NCBI RefSeq assembly: GCF_963675165.1
Contig: NC_087378.1
Location: forward strand, 4,831,205-4,895,204
Direction of reading: 5' to 3'
Length of the DNA: 64,000 nt
Source of the DNA: Halichondria panicea
Taxonomy: Eukaryota; Porifera; Demospongiae; Suberitida; Halichondriidae
Shown here: in pieces, positions 11,140-22,251 of the stretch
Layout of the letters: the number at the start of each line of letters is the position of its first letter
Numbering within the stretch: position 1 is the first letter of the stretch
Notes under the pieces: generated by a model
The model's database searches: none
Told to the model about the DNA's origin: nothing
What the model saw: the letters and a program-made list of their open reading frames with translations, nothing else
Position numbers and translations under genes: made by a program

Positions 11140-13300
11140 CCCTTTCCCCGGCCGCACTACTGACTATTTTCAAAAAATTGTTGTCCACGCTGTGTTTGAG
11201 CTATGCACACGCTGTAGGTACCAGCACATGCCTCTTTCACGTGGTATATTTAATATCTTGCCTCGAGGTACGCTTCGCACGGTACTGCTGAAATAAAAGT
11301 GTCCGCATGTGACTAATTGATAATGGCTTAGAGATTAGGGCAGCTAGACAGTGAGGAGAACAGTGAGGAGAACTGAGAGGACAGTGACTGGGATCATAGC
11401 TAGATCCGACTAGAAAAACATTTGCAATGTGAAAAATTGCTAGGATTGGCCAGGGGAACCACCGAGAGCATAACTCCAATCCGTTACAACGTCAATCACA
11501 TGTACTTGTAGTTTTCCATTTTTTCCTGCATGGCCAATATAATAATACCACGCAATTTTTACTGGTGTGGGGTGATGACCAATCCCTATATATATTTATT
11601 ATACACCCATTTTGTGCGGGCATAATTATAATCACGATGATTTGTGATGAATTGATGTTCCTAATACATGCAGTGTTGAGCACAGGTACACACAGTCCAT
11701 CCATGCGTAGTAACATGCACGGACCGTACTAGTCCATCCATGCGTAGTAACATGCACGGACCGTACTGGTGACCTGCATGGAATGATGTGGTGGATGAAG
11801 CTGGTAGAGATGGATCTGGAACACAGTCTATATACTATGTATTGTACATGTTCATGACATTGTAACGGATTGGAGTTATGCTCTCGTCGGATTTCTTGTT
11901 TCCACGCTTTTTTGTGGTTCCCCTGGCCAATCCTAGCAATTTTTCACATTGCAAATGTTTTTCTAGTCGGATTCCCTTTCTTTTTCAATACAAGTGGAAC
12001 GTCAAGACGCAGTACAGAAGTTCAAGAAGAGAAGACAGGACTAATCAAATATCTTCTCGAATATCTCTGGACTAATAATTATACTGAGTAATAATTATTG
12101 CTTGATATGTTGAATTTGTGAATCAGTATTAAAATTAATGACAGCCATTTTAAGAGCATGATATATATATAGCCAGTGCATATAGCATGCTTGTCAGAGA
12201 AAGGGAGCTAGAACTGAACAGTGTGAAGAAAAGCAACACCTCCAGGCTCTGGAAAAGCACTGTACTGATTTTAGGCGCACGGTTTCTTAGCCACGCCTAT
12301 CTGCAATTGCTGAGTCATTAAAGATGGCGGATTTGTCTTGGTAAATAGAGACTGAGAGGTCATCTGCCTCGTGGAAGCAATCGCAAATCTGAAGAAGCGC
12401 TTTGTAATCCAGGTTGTAGTCGTTTGGAAACCCTGTGCAGAATGTCCTGGAGAGGGCTGTACTTGGAGCAAATGCTGGGCAAGAAACTTACTCACTTACT
12501 CACTTAGTCAGTCAGACAAAGAGCGGTGAAACGTCGAAATAGTGCAATTTTTAAAATGACAATATTCATACATTTAAAACGTTCATGGATTATGAAATGA
12601 GAGATACAAAGAGAGAAAAGGCTAAATAAACTATCTGTCCATTCAGTTTCTTGATGTGGCCTTTCCCTGCAGAGATAGAACAGTTTGAACATGAGTCAAA
12701 ATAAGTGAAATTTTGCTAAATACGGGCAAACCCACTGCCAATCCTATGTAAAACCTACTGGTTTTACTAATAAGAAACTACCTCAAGTTAGAAAATATAG
12801 AGCCTGAAGAACCTGATGAACTAAGTTCCTGGAGCATCTGTAGCTTCTGTAGCTTCAGTATAACTGTATTTAGGCTAGTTAGTACAGCAGTGGACATCAT
12901 GAGCCACCATTGAGAACTTGTAAACCTGTGTGTAGGTGAAGAAAACATTTCCCGGGAAAATGGCGTCTGCCGATGTGACCTCACAGACAAGTTTCTGCTG
13001 ATCCTGCTTGAACCATGTCTCCGTGAGAACATTGAAAAACACTTATTTAGTCACTTTGTGCCATAATTATTGTTCGTGTACATAATTGTAAATGTTTGTA
13101 AACAATCGCTAATTAGGGGGGGTGGTCAGTTGCTAGGTAACTATGATAACTATGATGGTGTCAAGATACCTCTGGGGTCTGTGCTACCTGTAAGGAAATA
13201 TTTACAAGTCATTTCAATGTATGGTTCATGATATATGAATTTTTAAAGAAAAACTGTATTTATTCTGTATTTTCTTTTTTTAATTAAAACGGGGAAAGGG
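11140..13300. mobile_element. TTAA-flanked element, family CCCTTTCCCGG, copy 1 (with nested repeat)
   Basis: The left end CCCTTTCCCCGG follows TTAA at 11136-11139 and the right end CGGGGAAAGGG precedes TTAA at 13301-13304. CCC-starting TIRs and TTAA targets are the hallmark of piggyBac-type transposition. After removing the nested 1.37-kb repeat (11399-12772) the element would be about 790 bp, close to its relatives at 13305-14047 (743 bp) and 20656-21534 (879 bp). Diagnostic internal sequence is CACGCTGTAGGTACCAGCAC. There is no transposase ORF, so it would need one in trans. Confidence 0.85.
11399..12772. repeat. 1.37-kb dispersed repeat, copy 2, nested in a TTAA element
   Basis: This is the inverse copy of 5297-6655. 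Its borders are set by comparison with the neighbouring TTAA element: GGGATCATA at 11390-11398 and GAAACTAC at 12773 are nearly adjacent in the uninterrupted relative at 13567-13600. It contains a 36-37 bp exact tandem duplication at about 11695-11768 (unit starting AGTCCATCCATGCGTAGTAA), so one copy of the repeat expanded after separation. No coding potential is evident. Confidence 0.8.
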
Positions 13301-13304
13301 TTAA

Positions 13305-14047
13305 CCTTTTCCCGGCTTTAGCCGTCATATGACAGCAGCGGTAGTGATAATTTTCAAAAAATCGTTGTGGGCGCTGTGTTGGAGCTATGCGCACGCTGTA
13401 GGTACCAGCACATGCGTATTGGGCTGCTCTTTCACATGGTATCCTGTCGAAAGAAAAGTGACCGTTTGATAATGGCTACAAGATCTTCGTAGTACAACCT
13501 CAGCGAGGTTCTAGGGCAGCTAGACAGTGAGAATAATGATGCCTATGGCCTTGTTGAGTAAGAGGACAGTGACTGGGATCATACCAAGAGAGGAAACTAC
13601 TTTTCAGAGGTCAAGCTATAAATATAGAGCCTGAAGAACCGGCTCCTGAGCATGAACCAAAGTCCTGGACCTTGTAAGTATGCTTAGTCTAGTTAGTACA
13701 CAAGTGGTAGTACACAAGTGGACATCATGAGCCACCATTGAACTTGTAAACCTGTGTGTAGGTGAAGAAAACGTTTCCCGGGAAAAGAGCGTCTGCCGAT
13801 ACGTCCTCGCAGAGAGGTTTCTGCTGATCCTGATTGACCGTGAGAACATTGAGAACACTTATTTAGTGACTTCATGCCTTCATACAATATTGTTTATGTT
13901 CATAATTGTGAAATGTGTAAAAAAAATCGTTAATTAGTGGGGGGTGGTCAGTTGCTAGGTAACGATGATGATGTCATAAATAGTTGCAAGTGAGAAAAAT
14001 GTGTATTTATTCTGTATTTTGTTTTTTTAATTAAAGCCGGGAAAGGG
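13305..14047. mobile_element. TTAA-flanked element, family CCCTTTCCCGG, copy 2
   Basis: It begins CCTTTTCCCGGC after TTAA 13301-13304 and ends GCCGGGAAAGGG before TTAA 14048-14051. It has the same orientation and internal sequence as the element on its left and shares the central TTAA with it, so one inserted into the target duplication of the other. No transposase ORF is present. Confidence 0.9.
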
Positions 14048-14051
14048 TTAA

Positions 14052-16408
14052 GCATAGCTACCTGATATAACGATAAATTGTTGTAGTAATAATAAATGTT
14101 TGTTGTCACAACAATATTTATTGTCAAATTAATCAATTATTGCTAACAAAAGTTATTTTAGAGCGAAAATTGTTAATTAATTAACATTTTAAATAAACTT
14201 TAAAGTAACTAATAATTGTAGTTTTTAAGACTATTTTTTGCAATGCATTTTGATTTATGTCTGGTAAGCATATCTATTACTCCACGTACCTGGATACTTT
14301 TCTGCACATTTATAGCAGTTAGTATGTCCCAGAGAATAGTCACTTATGTACCCAAACCAGTGCTCAAGTCAAGAATGAGGTCAAGTTCTGGGCTGAGTTG
14401 TGAGAAAGGCTATATGATCATATCACACATAGTATTTCACCAGCTTACCACGTGCTGCAGTAGTAAAGCTAAATACTAAGTGCAGTTAGTATAGAGCTAA
14501 ATTGAGTTCTTCTCCAGTTCTTCTTTTGTTGATTTTAATTAAAGCACACTACATGTGCTTCTAGCCTCAATGCGCATGCGCACACAGAAGGTCTGGACTT
14601 ACCTCTAGTATGTAGAATCTCTACATGCATTATACAGGCTTCTATCTATATACTATAGCCATATTTTTAGAACCTGGATTTCTGGGTTTGCAAAGTATAA
14701 AGCTTCCTTTGAGAGACTTGACGTTGTCTGCATGCATGCACCAGCTCTACTCCATCATTCTCACACATGTGCACCTCTATATATGCAGGTCTGTAGTGTA
14801 TGTGTGCGTGTATATATTATAGAGAAAGTGATGTTGGGGTCCCTCGCTACAAGTTAGTAAAAAAAACAAGAGAGCAGAATAGTAAAACAACTTCACAATA
14901 ATTATTTATTAGAGAATATAATTGTCTCCGGGTTATCATGCTAGACTCAATCATTGTATAACGTGCGTGCATTGAATAGTTAACATAGCACACAATATAG
15001 ACCAGGCTATTCTGATGTGAATATTATTTTGATGTAATTATATGTGTAGATGTTGACCAACTATCCTTGCAGTTGTTACTATCCAAGAAGAATAGTTGAA
15101 ATAACTATAAAAGTTATGACAACCATAATAGTCATTTTAGCAATACAAGATAGAGTAATTAGGTGTAAATGTTAATACAACTACTCTTTAGTTGTTACTA
15201 TCTAAGAGGAACGTACTTAAAATAACTCTTAAACAGTTATGACAACCATTACAGTCGCTTCAACAATCCTAGTTAAAACAACTTCATATTTTACTTGATA
15301 TTACCAAGGGCGTCTCACTATGTACCCTACGTACTCATCCGACTTCATATCAGAGACCAAAAATAGAATCCAGTATACGTGAACAAGTGGGCAGTGTTGT
15401 TTACGGAGTTATAATTATGGGCGTGTACATCAGAGCTCTTTGCTAGCTAGCTAACATTAATAATAACAGTGCAGTATTATTTTAGAGAAGTGTCATGACC
15501 AGTCCTAGTCCAGCCAGGTCCCCTTCGAGCAGGAAGTTAAGTGCTGGGCGCATTGTTAAGAAGTACCAGAGACTCAGGAAGACAGGTTTATGTTTCATCT
15601 TCTTGGAGTTGCAACTGTTGGATGGTTTGCCTTTGCCTTTGACACTGCTAGTACGAGCCATACTGCTGCTGAGAACTAGTTTTACTATGCTGCAATCGAG
15701 CTAGCTAGCTAGCACAGATATAAAAAATACTTTGATTTACCTTGTGCGGTCAAAGGTTACGCGTGGGCGTTTTTGTGGGCAGTTCTAAAAATAGCTCAAT
15801 ACGAAGTCGGATGATTCTGAGAATAGGGCGAGTTGCATGCCCTCTTCTCTGTATACGCCCTTGATATTACCTCTATGGATTATATCAAACCAACATAATT
15901 ATTAATAACACCATATAACATCATTAAATCAGTTAAATCAGTTAATTTAACTAAGTATTTTTTTCAGTGTAGAACAGCACTTGCCAATGGATTTCACCGA
16001 GTTTTGCCCCTAGTACACCAGAGTGGACTCAGAATTAAGTCAAAGCTGGCAATTGAAAAGGTTGTAGAAAGCAAGCAAGGTGTTTGAATTAGGATGTGAT
16101 ACAAGGCACTGTTTTGTAGGAGTCCTCATTGAGTGAAATGGGAGCATGTATTGCCAGCAGCATCTGACGACACATTTCTGGGACACTGCTGTCGTACCCC
16201 AAGAGTGCATGTGGTTGAAACAAACGATGACGAGGAGCCAAGCGACAAGCGTTAGCTTCCCAGTTTTATTTATGAAACAATGAATATGGACATTTAAAGT
16301 AAAGCAAAATGGCACTGTAAGCAGAGTGACTTACAGTGTGACTGGGATGCTGTAATACAACAGCCAATTGCGTAATTCTGAACCTGTAGCAAACAGAGTG
16401 CAGTTAAG
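14052..16408. other. Intergenic stretch with a diverged tandem repeat
   Basis: I see no supportable gene. A two-unit tandem repeat lies at about 15047-15272. Inverted segments CATCCGACTTC (15338) and GAAGTCGGATG (15806) could bound a small degraded TIR element. A plus-strand frame at 16130-16260 reads WEHVLPAASDDTFLGHC, which I could not assign to a family. Confidence 0.5.
15047..15272. repeat. Two-unit tandem repeat, about 115 bp per unit
   Basis: Each unit contains CAGTTGTTACTATCYAAGA-like sequence followed by AAATAACT, AGTTATGACAACCAT and a run to the next unit. The units differ by several substitutions and short indels. Confidence 0.6.
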
Positions 16409-16412
16409 TTAA

Positions 16413-17193
16413 CCCTTTAACCGCCATGGGCCACGATCGTGGCCTGCAATAGTGACTTTTTTTGCGAAATTCTAATTCTGCGATACTTAGGAAGTAGGTC
16501 GAACTACGCACATCCGAAGAGCTGTAGAATCACGTGCAATTTAGCCACGTTGCTATGTTAAAATTTCATTAGCATCTTAGCTATGGCTAGGTTGTTTACT
16601 TGTGCCGATGTGCTTGAACAGCTAGCAATGGCGATGTCTCCTCTGGTGATGACAGTGCCTATGAAGGAGAGGGGATAATAGGATACCTCCCAAAGGCTAC
16701 CAGCTTTATGCCAGACGCCGATGAACTGTCTGGGACTGAGGACATGCGGACCTAGACGCTAGCGCTATGGGCCATGCAGGAGAGGGCTCACTGTGTGACT
16801 CTGGCAAGTAGTATAGTATAGCTAGAATGTAAGTATAGTATAGCTAAATTAGCAGTAATGAACAGTCTTTCATAGATCATTCACAATACATGTATACGTA
16901 TTGTACTGATATATCTGTTACATTCATATGATGTGAAAATCAAGCTTAGCCAAGCTTAGTCAAGCCTTTATACCATGATAGGCTGATCCATAAAAAAAAT
17001 TTTTGGGATTTTATCTCACCGCTGGCAGAGCATTTAAAATGATAAAAATGGGTGAGCGTAATAACCGTGGTTGTTATGGCAACACATGTTGCACCATTTT
17101 ATTCCCCTTGTTGTATGGGCAGGTATATGGTCATCCCGATAGAGAATTTACAGACATTTCACTTCACTGTTAATTAAGAATCCGACGGTTAAA
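16413..17193. mobile_element. TTAA-flanked element, family CCCTTTAACCGTC, copy 1
   Basis: It starts CCCTTTAACCGCC after TTAA 16409-16412 and ends near ATCCGACGGTTAAA at 17193, where the final GGG and right TTAA have been lost. The interior matches the clean copy at 34971-35797 (for example GAACAGCT, TACCTCCCAAAGGCTACCAG, GGCAACACATGTTGCACC). It is a non-autonomous piggyBac-type element. Confidence 0.8.
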
Positions 17194-18331
17194 TAAACAG
17201 TCAGGTACTTTAATACCAAGCAACGTTTGGTCACATAGATGAACCTGCAATGTACAGAGTAACAGTAACAGCAGGGAAATAATTATGTTTTAACTAATCG
17301 TGTCATAGCATGAACTTTAACCAACGGTTTCCCTCTATTCCCTTTGTCGAACCACAGATGAATCATCTGTAGCCTAATTATGCTAATTACAACACCCGAT
17401 GGTAACGAGAAATGCTGATGTAGACTCAACACTGATGTCCCAGTTACTCCCCGCTATAACCAAACAGTAATCACATAATTATACGAATATGAGAATATAA
17501 TTCTACACTCACTGGTACATTACAGCATTAGTATGATTGGCGTGTTCTTCTTGGTGGTGATGGTTGTACATCTGGCCAGTATCGATGTAGTGGATTGCCA
17601 GGTGCTGTTGTGCCAGGGTTGTAGCAATAATTATATACAACCATACTTCCCATTGAACTGTTTGGTATTGGCCCTTGCAGGTAAAGTCCACTGAGCACTG
17701 TAGAAACATTGCTTTACAGGTTAACACCCCAACCCTGAATGCCTAAAAAATGAGTAGTGTGAAGGTCTGTTTATTGGCGAATTTTACCGAAGATTGTCAA
17801 ATTTAAAAAGCTTTCCGGTGGACACAACGTCATTGCCACACCTGAGACGCCAAATTAAAAACTGCCAAGTAGGCTCATTCACCAAAAATTTTCCCGTTAT
17901 ACGGTATGTAACGGTATAATGTAATGCGTGTGTGTATATCCATGTGAACAAATGTACATGACACGTTTATGAGAACTCGTTTATGAGAACTCGAAATTAC
18001 AGAAGTATAATGACACATTACTCTGCTTACCCTTGCTATACAAGTATTCATACTTGGCTTGTCCTTTGAGAGCATATATACATAGTGATAAGTACAGTAA
18101 AATATAATAAAATTATGCTTATACCTTACAGACCGTGGAAGCTCATTAACCATGAGCCAAAATACTAACAGCAGATGACCTAAATATTGCCACACCATCG
18201 ATACATTGGCATGTTGTGACCATAATGCTTTCTGTACTCAGCTCCATCATAAACATCTCGAACCCACCCCACACCCCACAGAAGTCTGATCTGTTGAAGC
18301 TCTGCTGCAGTTTTAGGATCTACAGATGTTA
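17194..18331. other. Intergenic stretch with a possible tnp2-like fragment
   Basis: Apart from the possible transposase fragment at 18100-18200, nothing is assignable. A 14-bp tandem duplication (CGTTTATGAGAACT) lies near 17960-17990. Confidence 0.45.
18100..18200 (-). pseudogene. Possible CACTA tnp2-like transposase fragment
   Basis: The minus-strand frame contains VFWLMVNELPRSVRYKHN, which resembles the LNLPRxxRYK block I recall from tnp2-like transposase families of sponges and cnidarians. Only about 30 residues are recognisable and no flanking domains are seen. It may be a relic of the family whose N-terminal zinc motif occurs at 24536. The call rests on one motif. Confidence 0.35.
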
Positions 18332-19239
18332 CCGATTATACGCCGCAGACGCATTTATGCGTCATGTCGGTATGACGCCATAGACGCATTTTTGCGTCAA
18401 CCGCAGTAATCCGGCTTCTCTCCGCTCAAAAGAAACCAGGGAGCGGCTGCTGCTATTTTAACGCTACTACTACGTCCAGTTACTGTTCAGGTAAGTATAT
18501 ATGCAGTCAAAAAAACTTCGTACTGTGCAGCAAATATTTTGGCAATACACGCTTGAATATGTAGCTAGTTTACAAATTAAATATTAATTTTTGGCATGAA
18601 CAAACACTATCAAAATATTATATAGAGCTACTAGCATGGCTAAGAGGCCACACTAGATCAGTGAGGAGGTGCTGCATGAAATTGTAGGCTACCCACTAGC
18701 TCTGGGACCTGCACAGATTGACATAGAAGACCCAGTAGCCAGAGTACAGCAAGGTTACAGAGATGTGCCAGTCATGGAGGGCAGTGATGATGAGTTTTCT
18801 GATTGAGAACAGTTTGGAGAGGAGCTTGAAAATGGCTTCACTCAATGTATAGAATAAAAACAAGATTATCAAATACCCGGTACAGTACACAATAATTACA
18901 ACAATTAATTACAACAATAAATTATCGATCTGGATAGGACATCGACACTGCATGAGCTGAGCACTGTTGTGAAAGTCCTACCACCAACGTCAACCTTCCT
19001 GTACATGGCATTGTCTGGTGTATGTGTGTAAGTGGATTTGTGTGATTTGTGTGTGTGTGTGTGTGTGTACGTGTATGTATGTGTGTGTGTGTGTTTGCGT
19101 ACGTATGTGTGTGTGTGTGTGTGTGTATGTGTGTGTGTGTGCGTGCGTGCGTCGTGTGTGTGCGTGTGTTTGAGTGTGTGTGTGTTTGAGTGTTTGAGTG
19201 TGTGTTTGAGTGTGTGTGTGTGTGTGCGTGTGTTTGAGT

Positions 19240-19276
<37 letters not shown>

Positions 19277-20430
19277 GGAGTGTTTGTGTATGCTTGTATG
19301 TGTGCGTGTGTCTAACCATGTATTCTACTCTTGACAGAGGCGACTCCAAGGTACTCCAAAAGGGACCCAGTGGCAGTGCATAGTGTGACAGCAAAGTATC
19401 AGCAGTAGCCACAGACATCAGACACTTTTTATATCTATTGTTAGTTACGCAAAGAATTACTGATGGTAAAAAAAATGTTTTTCAAGGCTCGAAGAACAGG
19501 CTATTATTTTACTATTCAAGGGCTATATTAAATTACATAATAGGTTATACACACGAGTTCTAAACATAATGTTGGTGTAGTCAACAAACGTAATACATAC
19601 ACAAACGTAATACATATCCTGGCTCACCTCGCTGCTACTGCCACTGTTCCTCTGTCCCATACGTGGCCCCACCTCTGATTATTGGATCCAGTCACACCTA
19701 CATGTAGTGTACGTACGTACACAAAGAAGGCTAATCAATGCTGCTTAGCACTACCAATTCTAGATACAACTACTATCTACCATGTACAGTCAGTACCAGA
19801 CCATAGAGCTTCTAGCGATTCTACAAACGCATGCAACAAGTACGAACAAGTACTGTAGCAACTACATATTAAGCCTGATTTTAAATAAATTGAAGTCTAT
19901 AATAGGTGATGCAGGCCCTAAAGTAGACTCTAAACATTCAGTAGAGTCAGTAGAGTCAACATACAGCTTAGGAAGCATGTACTCACCTTTTTACCACTGC
20001 CACTGTTTCTCTTTACACATAGCTGCCTCAGGTTATAAGCCACACCCAGTACCTTGTGTAGCTGCACAGAAAAAGGCTAAGCAACGCTTGTCAGCACTAC
20101 AAACTCTACAGCTACGTCCTATATACTTACTACAATAAGTATTAGGCTGTATGAAGCTTCTAGCGAATCTAAAAAGCCATGTAACAAAGCAGTATTATAC
20201 GTAACTACTACTTACCGCTTGACAGAAGCAGATCACAGCCAATCCTTCGAGATAGTAAGCGATTCGGGCATCATCTTGTAGGCTGGTCTTTCTTCCTAGT
20301 CTAACTTGCACAATCAAAAGTCGAGGCGCTTTCAAGTTACGAACAGTTTTCTAAGAACTGATTAATTTGTGCATTTTTTAATATGGCTGCGGGGGTGTTC
20401 CCGCAACGTGACGTTATGGCGTATAATCGG
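18332..20430. mobile_element. TTAA-flanked element, family CCGATTATACGCC, about 2.1 kb
   Basis: The left end CCGATTATACGCC follows TTA (the fourth base of TTAA is lost) and the right end GGCGTATAATCGG precedes TTAA 20431-20434. Behind the left TIR is a hairpin-rich segment with repeated GACGCAT and ATGCGTC units (18345-18405). It contains the long (TG)n tract 19032-19312 and no transposase. The right half (19352-20430) is repeated in inverse at 37687-38730, and the left terminus recurs at 44445. Confidence 0.8.
19032..19312. repeat. (TG)n microsatellite
   Basis: About 280 bp of TG/GTGTGT with scattered TGCG, TATG and TTTGAG interruptions. It explains the long Cys-Val and Thr-His ORFs on the two strands, which are not genes. 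Confidence 0.95.
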
Positions 20431-20655
20431 TTAATGTCAGAAGATAACTATACATGAAAAGTTCAATTCCAAAATAGTTCAGCCCTAAAGTGTACGTACA
20501 TATAACAGCTGTGCATGTACTGGAATTGAAATAAACTGCTTTACACTTGATGATGAACGGTTCTGACAGCTGCAATTAGTCTCATCGTCTGACAACAATT
20601 GATGACACACAGCACAGTAGTCAGTACATGAGCCGATATTAATTGTAGTAGTTAA

Positions 20656-21534
20656 CCCTTTCCCGGCTTTAATTAAAACAAAATAATACAGAATTAATAC
20701 ATGTTTTTCTTTAAAAATCCATATCTTATGAACCATACATTGAAATCACTCGTAACTATTTCCTACAGGTAGCCCAGACCCCGGGGGTACCATGACATCA
20801 TCATCGTTACCTAGCAACTGACCACCCCCAACTAATTAGCGATTGTTTACAAACATTCACAATTATGTACACAAACAATATTATACGAAGGCACAAAGTG
20901 CTATAGACACTAAGTAAGTGTTCTCAATGTTCTCACGGTGACATAGTTCGATCAGGATCTGCCGAAACTTCTCTGCGAGGTCGTATCAGCAGACGCCCTT
21001 TTCCCGGGAAACGTTCTTCACCTACACAAACGTTTACAAGTTCAATGGTGGCTCATGATATCCACTGCTGTACTAACTAGCCTAAGCAAACCTATACTGA
21101 AGCTATCCTGAAGCTATCAGAATACAGTATGTTGTACAAATGCTACTCTAGACTTACCAGATCCAGAAACTTGGTCCAGCTCCTTCAGGCTCCTCAGGCT
21201 CTTCCTACCTAGCTATGATCCCAGTCACTGTCCTCTCACTCTACAAGGCCATAAGTATCGATATTCTCACTGTCTAGCAGCTCTAGAACCCCACTGAGGT
21301 TGTACTACGAAGATCTTGAAGTCATCATCAAACGGTCACTTTTCTTTCGACAGTACTGCACAAAGTGTACCTCGAAGCAAGATGTTGAAAATACCACGTG
21401 AAAGAGCAGCTCAATGCGCATGTGCATGTGCTGGTACCTACAGCGTGCGCATAGCTCCAACACAGCCAGCACAGTAAATTTTTGAAAAATCTCGGTCAGC
21501 TGGACGACATATGTCGTCCAAAGCCGGGAAAGGG
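20656..21534. mobile_element. TTAA-flanked element, family CCCTTTCCCGG, copy 3
   Basis: Perfect structure: TTAA 20652-20655, left end CCCTTTCCCGGCTTTAATTA, right end AAGCCGGGAAAGGG, TTAA 21535-21538. It is 879 bp, inverted relative to the copies at 11140 and 13305. It is non-coding apart from chance ORFs. Confidence 0.92.
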
Positions 21535-21739
21535 TTAAAGCAACGGACAGCGTACTGGAAACATAGAGTGTAACTCTCAAACACATCGGGACGTGCATCA
21601 ACTCGGACAGGTCAGATTCCTCAGACATAGAAGATACATTTTCATCAACTGACTCATCCATGTTCATCATCTGCATCATCTGACTCTATGAACTCCTGTT
21701 CATGTTCCTGGGATAGTTCCATTTCTATAGAGAGAGGGA

Positions 21740-21914
21740 GTAGTATCTACATGGTAAACTCGTGCGTATTACCGTTAGCACCGAGTCACGGCGTCGATCG
21801 GACAGCCGGCAACAGCATCTGTGTGCCGGCTCCTGCAATCGGGAGGGGACGACGCAATCACTTCGAGGGATGCCCGTGGCCGCAGACAACGCCTCAAAAC
21901 GCACCGCTCGCGGA
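21740..21914 (-). other. ITS2-like GC-rich spacer remnant
   Basis: This GC-rich stretch lies downstream of the 5.8S relic on the same strand, where ITS2 belongs. No 28S sequence is recognisable below it, so the rDNA unit is truncated. Confidence 0.5.
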
Positions 21915-22036
21915 AACTCTCAGACAGACGTGCTCCTGGCAGCGTCCTCGATAATTCTGCAATTCACACTACAGTTTGCTGCGTTCTTCATCGATGCACG
22001 AGCCGAGGGGTCCACCGTTAGATAAACTTTAAGTTT
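21915..22036 (-). pseudogene. 5.8S rRNA pseudogene with internal deletions
   Basis: On the minus strand the conserved 5.8S core GGCTCGTGCATCGATGAAG and AAGAACGCAGC is intact, followed by GTGTGAATTGCAG and the 3' signature ACGTCTGTCTGAG. At about 120 bp it is clearly shorter than the usual 155-160: the segment after the GCAGC core is shortened and the central part (CATCGACACTTCGAACGCA in normal genes) is missing. It is therefore not functional. Confidence 0.8.
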
Positions 22037-22202
22037 TCACGAGAAAAAAATACAAAGTGTTTTGAAAAAGATATACGGGGCGTGAGAGCCCGGCTTCGAT
22101 CGCCACCCATTCTCCCCCGGAGCCTGGCGAACCCCCGCTCGGCCGAGACACACTCGACCAAGCCGAAAACGGTGCATAGAGAAGGGCCAAAAAGCCAATC
22201 AG
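22037..22202 (-). other. ITS1-like spacer
   Basis: About 165 bp between the 18S 3' end and the 5.8S relic, GC-rich and with no other content. Its position is the whole basis for the call. Confidence 0.6.
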
Positions 22203-22214
22203 TAATGATCCTTC

Positions 22215-22250
<36 letters not shown>
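22203..22250 (-). pseudogene. 18S rRNA 3' terminal fragment
   Basis: The minus strand reads GTAAAAGTCGTAACAAGG, then TTTCCGTAGGTGAACCT and GGATCATTA, the universal 18S 3' end, with a 2-bp deletion in CTGCGGAAGG. The similarity stops abruptly at 22250, immediately before the CTTCCTCTAAATG-complementary region. In the other two 18S relics the break is on the opposite side of the same few bases, next to the R2-type element. Confidence 0.85.

Positions 22251-22251
<1 letters not shown>

Noticed and set aside
14820-15700. Possible small TIR element bounded by CATCCGACTTC and GAAGTCGGATG
   Set aside because: The inverted match is only about 15 bp, with no target duplication or second copy in the window; kept only as a note in the interval entry.
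19032-19418. Long Cys/Val-rich ORF on plus and Thr/His-rich ORF on minus
   Set aside because: Both are simple translations of the (TG)n microsatellite.
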